A DNA stretch of 64,000 nt, from NCBI GenBank assembly GCA_947500035.1, contig CANMQP010000005.1:186001-250000 (forward strand), written 5' to 3'. The notes beneath the pieces are model-generated. The model was not told where the DNA came from. It ran no database searches and worked only from the letters and a program-made list of their open reading frames with translations. Shown piece after piece: positions 15,860-25,454 of this stretch (positions within the stretch are counted from its first letter, which is position 1; each line of letters begins with the position of its first letter). The stretch is from an uncultured Kiloniellaceae bacterium (GTDB taxonomy: Bacteria; Pseudomonadota; Alphaproteobacteria; Kiloniellales; Kiloniellaceae). A program made the translations under genes and the position numbers.

Positions 15860-16638
15860 TGGCGGCGGGGATCGAAGTTCAAGACCTCTCCTGGCACGCC
15901 GGCGGAAAGGCCATCATCTCGGATGTTTCCTTCTCGGTCCCGGCGGGCGAGACCCTGGCGGTGGTCGGGCCCAACGGGGCCGGCAAGTCGACCGTCCTGC
16001 GCTGCCTCTACCGCTATCTGAAACCCAGCGGGGGATCGGTCCGGATCGACGGCGCGGAGATCTGGTCGCTGGGCGCGCGCGACTGCGCCCGCAAGCTGGC
16101 CACGGTGCTGCAGGAACAGCCCGCCGACTTCGGACTGACGGTCCGGGACATCGTCGCTCTGGGACGCACACCCTACCGTAAGGGCCTCTCCGCGATCGGT
16201 GCCCGCGACCGCCGCATGATGCAGACCGCCATCGAACGCATGGAGCTGAGCGAACTTACGGAACGCCATATCTCCTCGCTCTCCGGCGGCGAGAAGCAGC
16301 GGGTCATGATCGCGCGGGCTTTGGCCCAGGAGCCCGACGTCATCCTTCTCGACGAGCCGACCAATCATCTCGACATCCGCCATCAGCTCGAGCTGCTCAC
16401 CCTGATGCGCGGCCTGGGGCCCACGGTGGTCGCCAGCCTGCACGATCTGAACCTGGCTTCTGTCTTCGCCGATCGGGTCCTGCTGCTGGCCGCCGGGCGG
16501 GTGCTTGGGGTCGGCAAACCCGCCGAGGTTCTGACCGCCGAGCGGATCCACGAGGCCTTCAGGGTCCGGAGCTTCATCGATGTGGCGCCGGGTTCAGGCG
16601 CGCCGCGTTTTTCATTTCAACTGCCCAACCAAACCTAA
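15859..16638 (+). CDS. ABC transporter ATPase (FecE/BtuD type)
   Basis: 259 residues. Walker A GPNGAGKST (about residue 39), Q-loop VLQEQPADFGLTV, signature SLSGGEKQR, Walker B VILLDEPTNHLD and H-loop SLHDLNLA are all present. It powers import through the permease encoded at 17653. The family carries iron-siderophores, haem or corrinoids; the upstream cobalamin riboswitch favours a corrinoid or cobalt-related substrate. The start overlaps the DUF1636 stop (TGATG). Confidence 0.92.
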   Translation: MAAGIEVQDLSWHAGGKAIISDVSFSVPAGETLAVVGPNGAGKSTVLRCLYRYLKPSGGSVRIDGAEIWSLGARDCARKLATVLQEQPADFGLTVRDIVALGRTPYRKGLSAIGARDRRMMQTAIERMELSELTERHISSLSGGEKQRVMIARALAQEPDVILLDEPTNHLDIRHQLELLTLMRGLGPTVVASLHDLNLASVFADRVLLLAAGRVLGVGKPAEVLTAERIHEAFRVRSFIDVAPGSGAPRFSFQLPNQT

Positions 16639-16650
16639 AGGAAGAGACAG

Positions 16651-17622
16651 ATGCTTCGAGTCCTCCCGACCCTCACGCTGACCCTGACCGCCGGTCTTGC
16701 AATTTCGGCGCTGCCCGCCGTTTCCGCCGCCGCGGACCCGGTCACCGTCCAGAGCTGTAACCGGGAGGTGGTCTTCGACGCACCGCCGCAGCGCGCCGTC
16801 TCCAACGACGTCAACCTGACCGAAATGATGCTGGCCCTGAAACTCCAGGATCGCATGGTGGGCTACAGCGGGGTATCCGGCTGGAAGACCCTGGACGAAA
16901 CGCTGCGTGAAGGCGTGAAGGAGCTGCCCGAGCTCTCACCGAAATATCCGAGCAAGGAAGTGCTGCTGGGCGCCGATGCCGACTTCTATTTCGCGGGTTG
17001 GAACTACGGCATGAAGGTCGGCGGCGAGGTTACGCCCGAGACCCTGGCGCCCTTCGGCATCAAGGTCTACGAGCTGACCGAGTCCTGCATTCACATCATG
17101 GAAAAAGACAAGGCCTCCATGGAGGATATGTATGCCGACCTGCTCAATCTGGGTGCGATCTTCGACGTACGTGATCGTGCCGAAGCATTGGTCGATGGTT
17201 ACAAGAAAGATCTAGCCGACTTCACGTCGAAGCTTGGCGCCAAGGCCGATCCAGTGCGTGTCTTTGTCTATGATTCCGGCGAGGACCAGGTCTTCACCGC
17301 GGGCCGCTACGGCATTCCAACGGCCATGATCGAGGCCGCAGGCGGCCGCAACATCGTCGATGACGTCGAGGCCAACTGGGTCAGGATCGGCTGGGAAGCG
17401 GTGGTCGAGCGCAATCCGGAAGTCATCGTCATCGTCAACTACGGCCAGGTCACGGCGGCGCAGAAACGCGCTTTCATGAGGGACAACCCGGCCTTCAAGG
17501 ACATCGAGGCCGTCAAGAACGACCGCTTCGTCACGCTGGAATATGTCGAGGCAACCCCGGGCCCGCGCAACATCGGCGCCATCAAGCGGCTGGGTGCGGC
17601 CTTCCACCCTGAAATGTTCTAG
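16651..17622 (+). CDS. Periplasmic substrate-binding protein (FecB/BtuF-like)
   Basis: 323 residues with a clear signal peptide (MLRVLPTLTLTLTAGLAISA..AAADP). The domain has the usual two-lobe helical-backbone layout: RAVSNDVNLTEMMLALKLQDRMVGYSG, then PELSPKYPSKEVLLGADADFYFAG, and a C-terminal VIVIVNYGQVT lobe. It binds the substrate in the periplasm and delivers it to the permease. Preceded by AAGGAAGAG 10-12 bases before the ATG. Corrinoid is the best guess from the riboswitch; siderophore cannot be excluded. Confidence 0.88.
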   Translation: MLRVLPTLTLTLTAGLAISALPAVSAAADPVTVQSCNREVVFDAPPQRAVSNDVNLTEMMLALKLQDRMVGYSGVSGWKTLDETLREGVKELPELSPKYPSKEVLLGADADFYFAGWNYGMKVGGEVTPETLAPFGIKVYELTESCIHIMEKDKASMEDMYADLLNLGAIFDVRDRAEALVDGYKKDLADFTSKLGAKADPVRVFVYDSGEDQVFTAGRYGIPTAMIEAAGGRNIVDDVEANWVRIGWEAVVERNPEVIVIVNYGQVTAAQKRAFMRDNPAFKDIEAVKNDRFVTLEYVEATPGPRNIGAIKRLGAAFHPEMF

Positions 17623-17652
17623 CGGGCAGTGTTATAGGAAGAGTTGTAGAAG

Positions 17653-18708
17653 GTGAGTTCCCTGTCAGAAACCGGGCGCGTGGGGTCGAGACGCGGCCTT
17701 TCCGGCCTCGGCTTCTTCGCTCTGGGCAGCCTTCTGCTGGCGGTCTCGGTCCTGGCCGCCGTCAGCCTGGGGGCCGTGACGATCCCCCTGGAAAGCGTCT
17801 GGTCGATTGTCGCCAACAAGCTCTGGTCCGGCGCCTTCGAGGTCACCTGGTCCCGGGGCCGTGAGAATATCATCTGGGAAATCCGTTTTCCCCGCGCCCT
17901 GCTCGCGGCTCTGGTCGGGGCGGGGCTCGGCATGGTCGGCACGGCCTTGCAGGCGATCACCCGCAATCCGCTGGCCGACCCGCATCTGCTGGGCATTTCC
18001 TCCGGCGCGGCTTTCGGCGCGATCCTGGCGCTGCTGCACACCGGATTGTTTCTGGGCCTGGCGACCGTGCCGCTCTTCGCCTTCCTCGGCGCATTGGCAG
18101 CGACGGCCATCGTGGTCCTGGTCACGCGGGTCACCGATGCGACCAGTGTCGGGCGTCTGGTACTGGCCGGTGTTGCCGTCTCCTTCGTGATCATGGCCCT
18201 GGCCAATCTGCTGATCTTCCTGGGCGATCCCAAGGCGACCCATACGGTGGTCTTCTGGATGCTCGGCGGCCTCGGTCTCGCGCAGTGGAGCCACCTGCTG
18301 TACCCGCTGACGGCTGTGCTCCTCTGCGGTGCCTATCTTCAGTTCCACGCCGGCGCGCTCAACGCCATGACCATCGGTGACGAGACCGCCACGACGCTGG
18401 GCATCCAGGTCACGCGCTTTCGTCTCGGGGTCTTCATCTGCACCGCCCTGCTGACCGGCGTTCTGGTGGCCTTCTCCGGCACCATCGGTTTCGTCGGCCT
18501 GATGGTCCCGCACATCGTGCGTTTCCTGGTCGGCGGCGACAACGCCCGTGTCCTGCCGCTCGCGGCAATGACGGGCGCGATCTTCCTGGTCTGGGCCGAC
18601 GTCTTCTCCCGCCTGATCCTGGCCCCCGAAGACATGCCGATCGGCATCCTCACCGGCTTCGTCGGCGGCCTGTTTTTTATCTTTTTGCTCGGACGTAAGC
18701 GGGCTTAA
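17653..18708 (+). CDS. FecCD-family ABC permease
   Basis: 351 residues from a GTG start, strongly hydrophobic with about nine to ten membrane segments. Family signatures are RFPRALLAALVGAGLGMVGT, TRNPLADPHLLGISSGAAFGA and GTIGFVGLMVPHIVRFLVG. It forms the inner-membrane channel of the B12-riboswitch-controlled importer. Its stop overlaps the stop of the convergent gene at 18705 through a shared TTAA. Confidence 0.92.
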   Translation: MSSLSETGRVGSRRGLSGLGFFALGSLLLAVSVLAAVSLGAVTIPLESVWSIVANKLWSGAFEVTWSRGRENIIWEIRFPRALLAALVGAGLGMVGTALQAITRNPLADPHLLGISSGAAFGAILALLHTGLFLGLATVPLFAFLGALAATAIVVLVTRVTDATSVGRLVLAGVAVSFVIMALANLLIFLGDPKATHTVVFWMLGGLGLAQWSHLLYPLTAVLLCGAYLQFHAGALNAMTIGDETATTLGIQVTRFRLGVFICTALLTGVLVAFSGTIGFVGLMVPHIVRFLVGGDNARVLPLAAMTGAIFLVWADVFSRLILAPEDMPIGILTGFVGGLFFIFLLGRKRA

Positions 18709-19511
18709 CCCGTCCCCGGCCAGTAATGACTATCCGGAGTCTTGCGCGGTCCGAAGATCGCCTGTCCCACGCGCACGACGGTCGCGCCTTCCTCGATGGC
18801 CAGTTCGAAGTCGCCGGACATGCCCATGGAAAGCTCTTCGAAAGAGAGGCTGTCCGGCGCGTCCTGCCGCAGCCTCTCCCGCAGATCCCGCATGCGCTGA
18901 AAACAAGGCCGCACGCGGTCTTCATCGGGGGAGAAGACGGCGAGGGTCATGAGGCCGCGCACGCGCAGCGCGCCGAAGGCGGGCAGTTGGCGCACGAAAT
19001 CCAGAACGCCCTCGGGCGGCAGGCCGAACTTGCTGTCTTCGCCGGAGGAATTGACCTGCACGAAGACATCCAGGCTCCGGCCCTCGATCTGCAGGCGCCG
19101 GTCCAGGGCGCCCGCCAGCTTCAGGGAGTCCAGCGCCAGGAACTCATGGGCGAAGCGGGCGACGTATTTGGCCTTGTTGCTCTGCAGGTGCCCGATCACC
19201 GACCACTTCAGATCGCTCAGATCCGCCATGGCTTCGGATTTCTCCTGGGCTTCCTGGACTTTGTTCTCGCCCAGAAAGCGGCAGCCGGCGGCGTAGGCCA
19301 TGCGGATGCGCGCTTCGGGCACCGTCTTGCTGACGGGGAGCAGCCGGACGTCCTTGGGATCGCGGCCGCTGCGCGCGCAGGCCTGCGCGATCCTTTTGTG
19401 AACCGCATCCAGATTGGCGCGGAAGTCCTCGACGCTCGACGCGGCGACGCTCGGTGCGGCCTGGGCCGCTGTCATCTCTACCGGGCTGGATGTTTCAGAC
19501 GCTTCGGACAT
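18705..19511 (-). CDS. YggS/PROSC-family PLP homeostasis protein
   Basis: 268 residues. The PLP lysine lies in LLPVSKTVPEARI, and FLGENKVQEAQ, WSVIGHLQSNKAKY, VNSSGEDSKFGL and LSMGMSGDFELAIEEGATVVRVG are family blocks. The protein binds pyridoxal phosphate and buffers B6 pools, with no known enzymatic reaction. An N-terminal extension of about 28 residues precedes the usual start; an internal start is possible but no better site stands out. Confidence 0.93.
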   Translation of the reverse strand: MSEASETSSPVEMTAAQAAPSVAASSVEDFRANLDAVHKRIAQACARSGRDPKDVRLLPVSKTVPEARIRMAYAAGCRFLGENKVQEAQEKSEAMADLSDLKWSVIGHLQSNKAKYVARFAHEFLALDSLKLAGALDRRLQIEGRSLDVFVQVNSSGEDSKFGLPPEGVLDFVRQLPAFGALRVRGLMTLAVFSPDEDRVRPCFQRMRDLRERLRQDAPDSLSFEELSMGMSGDFELAIEEGATVVRVGQAIFGPRKTPDSHYWPGTG

Positions 19512-19540
19512 GGGACCGATTCAAGGGGATTTTGTCACGC

Positions 19541-20629
19541 TCAACAAGTGGTAGCCTCTGTCTCCAGCGCTGCAAAGCGCCACTCCGGGTTTTCCAGCAG
19601 GGCCATGTCCGCCTCGGCGGGCCTGAGAACGTAGTCGCCGGATAGGTTGGCGAATAGCCAATCGAAGTCCGTGTCGTTGGCGCGGTCGCTCCGGCGCCGC
19701 TCCGGGAAAATCGCTTTCAGACCCTCGGCGCTGTCCTCGGCGATAGCGAAGCGGAAGACATAGGCGGGCGTCAGGCCCATGCGCAGGTCCGAGACCACCA
19801 GCTTGCCGTCTTCCCGGTCGATCCGGTAAAAGCCCCCGCTGAAATCCGCCAGCTTTCGCAGGCTCTCCGCATTGTCGAGACAGCCCGCGGCGGCGGTACC
19901 GCGCGGATGGGCGTAGGCCGTGATGCTGTCGGTATCGCCCAGCAGGGGAACATAGAGGTTGAAGTAGCGGTCGCCTTCGATGGCGGTTGCCTTCCAGAAA
20001 ATCGTGTTGAAAGGACCTGCGGTCGCAATCATGCGATCCGGCGTAATGCCGTGGCGCGCGAGCACGTCGCCGGCTTTCGAGAGCGCGATTTGCTGCGCGA
20101 CCAGGCCCCAGCCCATGTAGGCCGTGGAAATCGCCAGGCAGAATGTCACCGCGCGCCGGAAGCGTGCTGTCCAGTTGCTGACGCAGAGCGCCCAGATCGT
20201 GAGCACCAGCAGGGGAATCGTATAAAGCGGGTCGATAATGAAGATCGAGCCGGTGCCTAAGGGTTCTTTCCAGATCGGCCAGAAGAGTTTCGTGCCGTAG
20301 ATGGTGGCGGCGTCCGCCAGGGCATGGGTGACGAAACAGAGATAGACCGCCAGGTATGTCATGATCCGGTGATCGCGCAGACCCTTGAAAAGCCGTACCA
20401 GCGCCTCGCCGAACAGCGGGGTCACCACCGCCTGCATGATGACGGAGTGGGTGGCGCCGCGGTGCAGGACGAAGGAATCGATCGGATCCTCGAAGGGATA
20501 AAAGACATCCATATCGGGGATGGTTCCCAGAAGTCCGCCGGTCAGCGCCGCTTTACGCGGGCCGATCTTGCGCCCGAGAACGGCGAGTCCGACGCCGGAA
20601 CCAAGTACGAACTGTGTCAGGGAATCCAT
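19541..20629 (-). CDS. YdjM-type membrane-bound metal-dependent hydrolase
   Basis: 362 residues. The N-terminal half matches the YdjM (DUF457) family: MDSLTQFVLGSGVGLAVLG, GTIPDMDVF, HRGATHSVIMQ and FVTHALADAATIYGT, with histidines and aspartates that probably bind metal and at least four membrane segments. The C-terminal third is a soluble domain ending in cysteine. Natural substrate unknown. Same strand as its neighbours, with 29 bp to the YggS-type gene. Confidence 0.8.
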   Translation of the reverse strand: MDSLTQFVLGSGVGLAVLGRKIGPRKAALTGGLLGTIPDMDVFYPFEDPIDSFVLHRGATHSVIMQAVVTPLFGEALVRLFKGLRDHRIMTYLAVYLCFVTHALADAATIYGTKLFWPIWKEPLGTGSIFIIDPLYTIPLLVLTIWALCVSNWTARFRRAVTFCLAISTAYMGWGLVAQQIALSKAGDVLARHGITPDRMIATAGPFNTIFWKATAIEGDRYFNLYVPLLGDTDSITAYAHPRGTAAAGCLDNAESLRKLADFSGGFYRIDREDGKLVVSDLRMGLTPAYVFRFAIAEDSAEGLKAIFPERRRSDRANDTDFDWLFANLSGDYVLRPAEADMALLENPEWRFAALETEATTC

Positions 20630-20700
20630 AAAACCTGCGCTACGCTTAAGAAAAACCGGATCTGTCGATCACAGGTCATATAGTGCGGTCGGGCTCTTTG

Positions 20701-21336
20701 TCACGCCTTGCTCCTGATCACAAAGACCCCGGCAATCCCGACGGCCACTGGCAGCAGGATCCAGTCCTGGGGCAGCGGCAGTAAAGTGGCGAAGAGACTC
20801 CCGGTCAGGCAGCAAAAGAGCGGGATGATTGAGAGTCCCCAGAGGCGCCCGCCGCCTGTGAGGGCGAGAAGGCCGAGTGTCAGGAGCAGGGTGGGCGTCG
20901 GACTGGTCCCCACCCAGGCGATTTCCGCCAGCCCCCGCCCGAAACCCACCGCGAGCAGAGGATAGACGACCAGGGCGGCGGCCAACGCGATCAGACCTGC
21001 GCGTGAGACGGCTTTTGGTGCTTTTTGCGCAGGGTCCAGGCGGTTTCGAATGACGCCGCTCCAGAGGAACAGGAGGCCCTGGAGAAGGAACAGGACCCCA
21101 AAGCCCAGGTCCCAGAAGTTGATCAGCGCAAAAAAGTTCAGGTGATAAACCGCGCCCGTCCAGATCCAGAGAAAAGCCAGTATCGCGGCGATGATCCGTC
21201 CAGAGTTCTGAAGCGGCCAGATCACAAGACGAACAGCTGCCAGCGCCATAAAACTGGCGACAAGCTGCGCCGGCCAGATCGCGGCATTGTACTGAGCCAG
21301 AAAATTGAAAAAGACGTCGGCTGAGAATGGGATCAC
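20701..21336 (-). CDS. DUF6064-like membrane protein
   Basis: 211 residues, mostly hydrophobic with about six to seven predicted membrane segments. The N-terminus PFSADVFFNFLAQYNAAIWPAQ resembles the DUF6064 family. No catalytic motif is visible and the function is unknown. Confidence 0.65.
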   Translation of the reverse strand: MIPFSADVFFNFLAQYNAAIWPAQLVASFMALAAVRLVIWPLQNSGRIIAAILAFLWIWTGAVYHLNFFALINFWDLGFGVLFLLQGLLFLWSGVIRNRLDPAQKAPKAVSRAGLIALAAALVVYPLLAVGFGRGLAEIAWVGTSPTPTLLLTLGLLALTGGGRLWGLSIIPLFCCLTGSLFATLLPLPQDWILLPVAVGIAGVFVIRSKA

Positions 21337-21397
21337 AGGGGTTTTTCTATCTGATAGTGATTTTGACGGACGCGCGTGGAACAGCGAGCGGAGACAC

Positions 21398-22285
21398 TCA
21401 AGGTACCAGGAGTTTCAGAAAGGCATCAACGATCGCGTTCGCGGGCGCGGTTCTGCGGCGGATGGCGCCGATGGGGCGGTGGAATTGCGGGTGGTCGAAA
21501 TCGACAAAGCGCAAGCGCTTCGAGAGATAAGGGCGCGTTGTCTCTCTGGGCATGGTGGAGATCAAGTCGGTCGAGGCGACGATTTCCAGCACCGAGCGGA
21601 TGGAATCCGTTTCGATGGTGATGTGTATCTGCTCCAGCCCCATGGCGATCAGCGCACCCTCTGTCTGGCGGCGCAGCATGCTGCCGCGCGAGTGGGCGAC
21701 CCAGGATTGGGCTTCGAAGTCTCTTGCCGTGAGTTTGGGTTTCTTCAACAGGGGATGTCCCACGCGGCAGAGGATGCCGACCCGGTCGTCCACCAGGGGC
21801 AGAAACACGGAATCCGCGACGGAATCCGTTAAACCCCGTGGTCCGATGACCAGGTCGATCTGTGCGCGCTCCAGCAGGGTCCGGAGCTCGTGGACCAGGC
21901 CGACACGCAGCTCGAGCTTACAGTCGGGCCGGTCGCTCACGAACTGCGCGATATGGTCGGTCAGGAATTGCCCCGCGATAATCGGTGGCGCACCGATGCG
22001 CAGTTCTCCTGCCGCGCCGGTCGATACCAGCTGGGAATAGGCCTGCGCCTGTTCCTCCGCGACGCGGATCGTCAGGCCGCTTTGGGCGAGCCGCAGCCCG
22101 AGGTCGGTGGGCACTGCCTTTCGGGCGCTGCGGTCGAAGACGGGCGCGCCGATCCTTTGCTCCAGCGATCTGATGTTCCGGCTGAGCGCAGGCTGACTCA
22201 AGCCCAGGCGGTCTGCCGCGGTTTGGAAGGACCCGGATTCGACGATCATGGAAAGCTGGGTGAGGTGACGCGGATCGATATTCAT
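21398..22285 (-). CDS. LysR-family transcriptional regulator
   Basis: 295 residues. N-terminal winged helix-turn-helix (HLTQLSMIVESGSFQTAADRLGLSQPALSRNIRSLEQRIG) and a C-terminal effector domain from about residue 90. It is divergent from the TAXI-TRAP-sulfatase operon, with a 92-bp A/T-rich gap between, so it is the likely regulator of that operon. Effector unknown, perhaps a sulfated compound. Confidence 0.93.
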   Translation of the reverse strand: MNIDPRHLTQLSMIVESGSFQTAADRLGLSQPALSRNIRSLEQRIGAPVFDRSARKAVPTDLGLRLAQSGLTIRVAEEQAQAYSQLVSTGAAGELRIGAPPIIAGQFLTDHIAQFVSDRPDCKLELRVGLVHELRTLLERAQIDLVIGPRGLTDSVADSVFLPLVDDRVGILCRVGHPLLKKPKLTARDFEAQSWVAHSRGSMLRRQTEGALIAMGLEQIHITIETDSIRSVLEIVASTDLISTMPRETTRPYLSKRLRFVDFDHPQFHRPIGAIRRRTAPANAIVDAFLKLLVP

Positions 22286-22377
22286 ACCAAAAAGTAATCT
22301 ATAGTATCAAAAAAGGCATTATTTTTTATCAAACAATTGCCGTAGTCTGAAAAAAACAAAAGGTGAGGGAGGGAAAA

Positions 22378-23382
22378 ATGATCAAATTCACGAAGGCGGC
22401 TGTTCAGGCCGCCGCGGCTGCATCGCTGCTGTTCGCCACAAGCGCTGGCGCTGAAGTTTTTAAGGGCGAGACCGCCGGTGTCGGCGATCCCGTGCACACC
22501 ATGTTCGTGGCCTTTGCCAATCAGGCCGGAAAGGCGGACGTCACCATTCAGGTCAATGCAGGCCAGACGCTGACCAAGTCGATGCTGAAGGGCGCGAAGG
22601 GCGAGGTTGCTTTCTTTTCGTCGGTTCCGTCTCTGGTCAACCTGATGGCCGGCCAGAAGCGCATGTATCAGAAGATCGATGCGGCGCCCGAGCTGTCGAA
22701 AAACCTGCGCGCGATTCTGGGCTTCAAGGCCGGGGCTTACCACCCCGTGACCCTGGCGGGCTCCGGCATCGAAAACTGGGAAGACATAAAGGGTAAAACC
22801 GTCTTTACGGGTCCGCCGGCCGGCTCGGCCTCCGCCACTTCGGAAGCCTTGATCAAGATCATCACCGGCTACGAAGCCGGATCGGACTACAAGGCCGTGC
22901 GCCTCTCCTGGGGCGAAGGCTATGCTGCGCTCTCGGACGGCAAGATCGATATGATGGTGCGTCCCGCCGAGGTCGGTTCGGCCAATATCGAACAGTTCGG
23001 CCTCTCTGGCGAGTTCCGGGTCCTTTCCATCCCCGACACTGCGCGTGACAGCGACGCCATGAAGGCGCTGTTCGGGCGTCCGGGGCGGGGTATGGCCAGC
23101 TTCGACGGCGGAATCTATAAAGGCCAACTGACCGGCGGCGAGATCACGGCCCTTGGCTTTTTCCAGTTCGTCGGTACCCATGCGGGCATGGACGAGGACG
23201 TGGTCTACAAAGCCACCAAGGCCTTCTGGGATAACATCGAAGAGGTTCAGGCCACCGCCTTTTTCCTGAAGGAAGTGACGAAGGAGACCGCCTTTACCGC
23301 CATCAACGTACCGCTGCACCCGGGTGCTCTGCGCTACTACGACGAGGCCGGTTTCGAGGTCCCCGACGCGCTTCGCCCCTGA
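22378..23382 (+). CDS. TAXI-family TRAP solute-binding protein
   Basis: 334 residues with a signal peptide (MIKFTKAAVQAAAAASLLFATSAGA). TAXI features include VNAGQTLTKSMLKGAKGEVAFFSSVPSLVNLM and KTVFTGPPAGSASATSEALIKIITGY. It captures a solute in the periplasm for the fused permease downstream. The start at 22378 is chosen because GAGGGAGGGA lies just upstream; a GTG at 22363 would put that site inside the gene. Confidence 0.92.
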   Translation: MIKFTKAAVQAAAAASLLFATSAGAEVFKGETAGVGDPVHTMFVAFANQAGKADVTIQVNAGQTLTKSMLKGAKGEVAFFSSVPSLVNLMAGQKRMYQKIDAAPELSKNLRAILGFKAGAYHPVTLAGSGIENWEDIKGKTVFTGPPAGSASATSEALIKIITGYEAGSDYKAVRLSWGEGYAALSDGKIDMMVRPAEVGSANIEQFGLSGEFRVLSIPDTARDSDAMKALFGRPGRGMASFDGGIYKGQLTGGEITALGFFQFVGTHAGMDEDVVYKATKAFWDNIEEVQATAFFLKEVTKETAFTAINVPLHPGALRYYDEAGFEVPDALRP

Positions 23383-23522
23383 ACGCGCTCCTGAGTGCGT
23401 CTCTTAGTGCGCCCATTTGTGCGTCTCTTGGTGTGTCTTTGGGCGGGGCGTGACGGCAAAGCCGCTTCGCTGCGGCGGCGCCGGATCATCCCATTCCCGA
23501 TCCCCTTTGCAGGACCGCGGCC

Positions 23523-25454
23523 ATGACCGAACCAACACCTCTTCCTGGCGTAACGGCGAAGGCTTTATCCGCCGCGTCCATTCTTTCCTGCGCGCTGCTG
23601 GGCGTCATCGCGCTCTACAGCTCCGGCCTCGGCCTGCTGGACCCTAAACTGCACCGCGCAGGCGGTTTTGCCCTGGCCTTGATTGCCGGTGTCGCCGTCT
23701 CGGCGGCGATGCGCCAACGCATCGCCGAAGAAGCAGAGCAAAGGGTCAGCTTCCTGCACCTGCTCTCCGACGCCGTCCTGATCCTGGCCGGGCTCTGGTC
23801 CATCTGGTCCTTCCACTTCGTGCAGACGGAAATGGAGACCGCGCTTTACGACGTGACCAACTCCGATGCCTGGCCGGCGCTCGCGGGCCTCGCTGTCTTT
23901 CTGGAACTGACGCGCAGGCTCTGGGGCTGGGGGCTTTTTTCCGTCGGCGCACTGGCCGTGGTCTACCTGCTGTTCGGGCAGGACCTGCCGGGCATCATGG
24001 AGCATTCAGGTTTTTCCCTAAAAGAAGTGGCCGAGGCGCTCTGGTACAACACCAACAAGGGCGTCTTCGGCTCGATCACGAACATCGTGCTCTCGACCGT
24101 GTTCATCTTCATCATCTTCGGGGCTTTGCTGGAGGGAACCGGGGCAGGGGATACGCTCCTGAAGTTCGCCTTCCTGGCAACCCGGCGGACCCGGGGCGGC
24201 CCTGCTCATGCCGCGATCCTGGCCTCGTCGCTTTTCGGCACCATGTCGGGCAGCACCGTCGCCAACATCGTGGGCACAGGCACCTTCACCATCCCCATGA
24301 TCAAGAAGCGCGGTTTCTCGCCGACCTTCGCTGCCGGGATCGAGGCGACCGCCTCTTCAGGCGGGCAGATAATGCCGCCCATCATGGGTGCGGCGGCGCT
24401 GGTGATGGCGGATCTGACCGGCGTCGGTTATCTCAACATCATCGTAGCCGCCCTGTTTCCCGCGCTCTTCTATTACTTCAGCCTTTTCGCGGCGGTTACG
24501 GTCGAATCCCGGCGGCAGGGGATCGAGGTGCAGGCCCTGACGATTGACGACAGGATCACGCGCGTGGATCTGATCAACTCGGTGCTCTTTCTCGGGCCGA
24601 TCGCGACGGTGATCGGCTCGCTTTTGCTGGGGCTCTCCACCTCGGCGGCCGGTTTCTACGCGGTCATTGTCCTGCTGGCGCTTTCCGTCATCAATCCCGA
24701 GGTCCGCAGCAATCCCATGCGGGTCTGGCGCTCCTTCATCAACGGCAGCAAATCGGGTGCGACCCTCCTGATCGCCATCGCCGCCATCGGGATTCTGGTC
24801 GGGTCCCTGGATACCACCGGACTGGGGCTGAAGCTTGCCAACGTGATCGCCTCGGTGCGCGGCGACAGCCTTTTCTCCGCGCTTGCCGTGGCCATGGTGG
24901 GCGCCTTGATCCTGGGGATGGGCATGCCGACCCTGCCGGCCTATCTGATCATCATTCTGGTGATGGGTCCGGCCATCCAGGCCCTGGGCATTTCCATGCT
25001 GACGGCGCATATGTTCGTCTTCTACTACGGGGTTGCCTCTTCCCTGACGCCGCCGGTGGCGATTGCCGCCTATGCCGCCGCGCCCATTGCGGGGTCCAAC
25101 CCGCTTATGACCGCCTTCATGTCCTTCCGCCTGGGTATGGCGAAGTTCATCATTCCCTTCATCTTCGCTTTCTATCCCACGATCCTGATCGTCGAGGAGT
25201 TTCATCTCCTCCCCTTCCTCTGGATCCTTGCGCGCACGCTCTTCTGCATCTGGCTCTTCTCATCGGCGCTCTCGGCTTATGACCGGGGCCGGCTGACCTG
25301 GGCCGAGGTGGGCTTGCGGTTCGTTGCCGCCTTTACCCTGCTCGCGCTCGATCCGCTTTACCACCTGCCGGCCCTGGCGCTGGGTATTGCCCTGATCCTC
25401 TGGGACTGGCGGCGCGGGCAGGTCCAGGGCCCTGAACTGGAGCGTTCGAAATGA
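23523..25454 (+). CDS. TRAP transporter fused permease (TAXI type)
   Basis: 643 residues, hydrophobic throughout, fusing the small (4-helix) and large (12-helix) TRAP membrane subunits as is usual for TAXI systems. Signatures are SSLFGTMSGSTVANIVGTGTFTIPMIK, EATASSGGQIMPPIMGAAALVMA and LGMGMPTLPAYLIIILVMGP. It uses an ion gradient to import the TAXI-bound solute. It overlaps the sulfatase start by 4 bases. Confidence 0.94.
   Translation: MTEPTPLPGVTAKALSAASILSCALLGVIALYSSGLGLLDPKLHRAGGFALALIAGVAVSAAMRQRIAEEAEQRVSFLHLLSDAVLILAGLWSIWSFHFVQTEMETALYDVTNSDAWPALAGLAVFLELTRRLWGWGLFSVGALAVVYLLFGQDLPGIMEHSGFSLKEVAEALWYNTNKGVFGSITNIVLSTVFIFIIFGALLEGTGAGDTLLKFAFLATRRTRGGPAHAAILASSLFGTMSGSTVANIVGTGTFTIPMIKKRGFSPTFAAGIEATASSGGQIMPPIMGAAALVMADLTGVGYLNIIVAALFPALFYYFSLFAAVTVESRRQGIEVQALTIDDRITRVDLINSVLFLGPIATVIGSLLLGLSTSAAGFYAVIVLLALSVINPEVRSNPMRVWRSFINGSKSGATLLIAIAAIGILVGSLDTTGLGLKLANVIASVRGDSLFSALAVAMVGALILGMGMPTLPAYLIIILVMGPAIQALGISMLTAHMFVFYYGVASSLTPPVAIAAYAAAPIAGSNPLMTAFMSFRLGMAKFIIPFIFAFYPTILIVEEFHLLPFLWILARTLFCIWLFSSALSAYDRGRLTWAEVGLRFVAAFTLLALDPLYHLPALALGIALILWDWRRGQVQGPELERSK

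Noticed and set aside
22284-22307. ATAC-N16-GTAT palindrome at the LysR/TAXI gap as a LysR operator
   Set aside because: Spacing is longer than usual for LysR boxes and it overlaps the LysR start; not strong enough to list.
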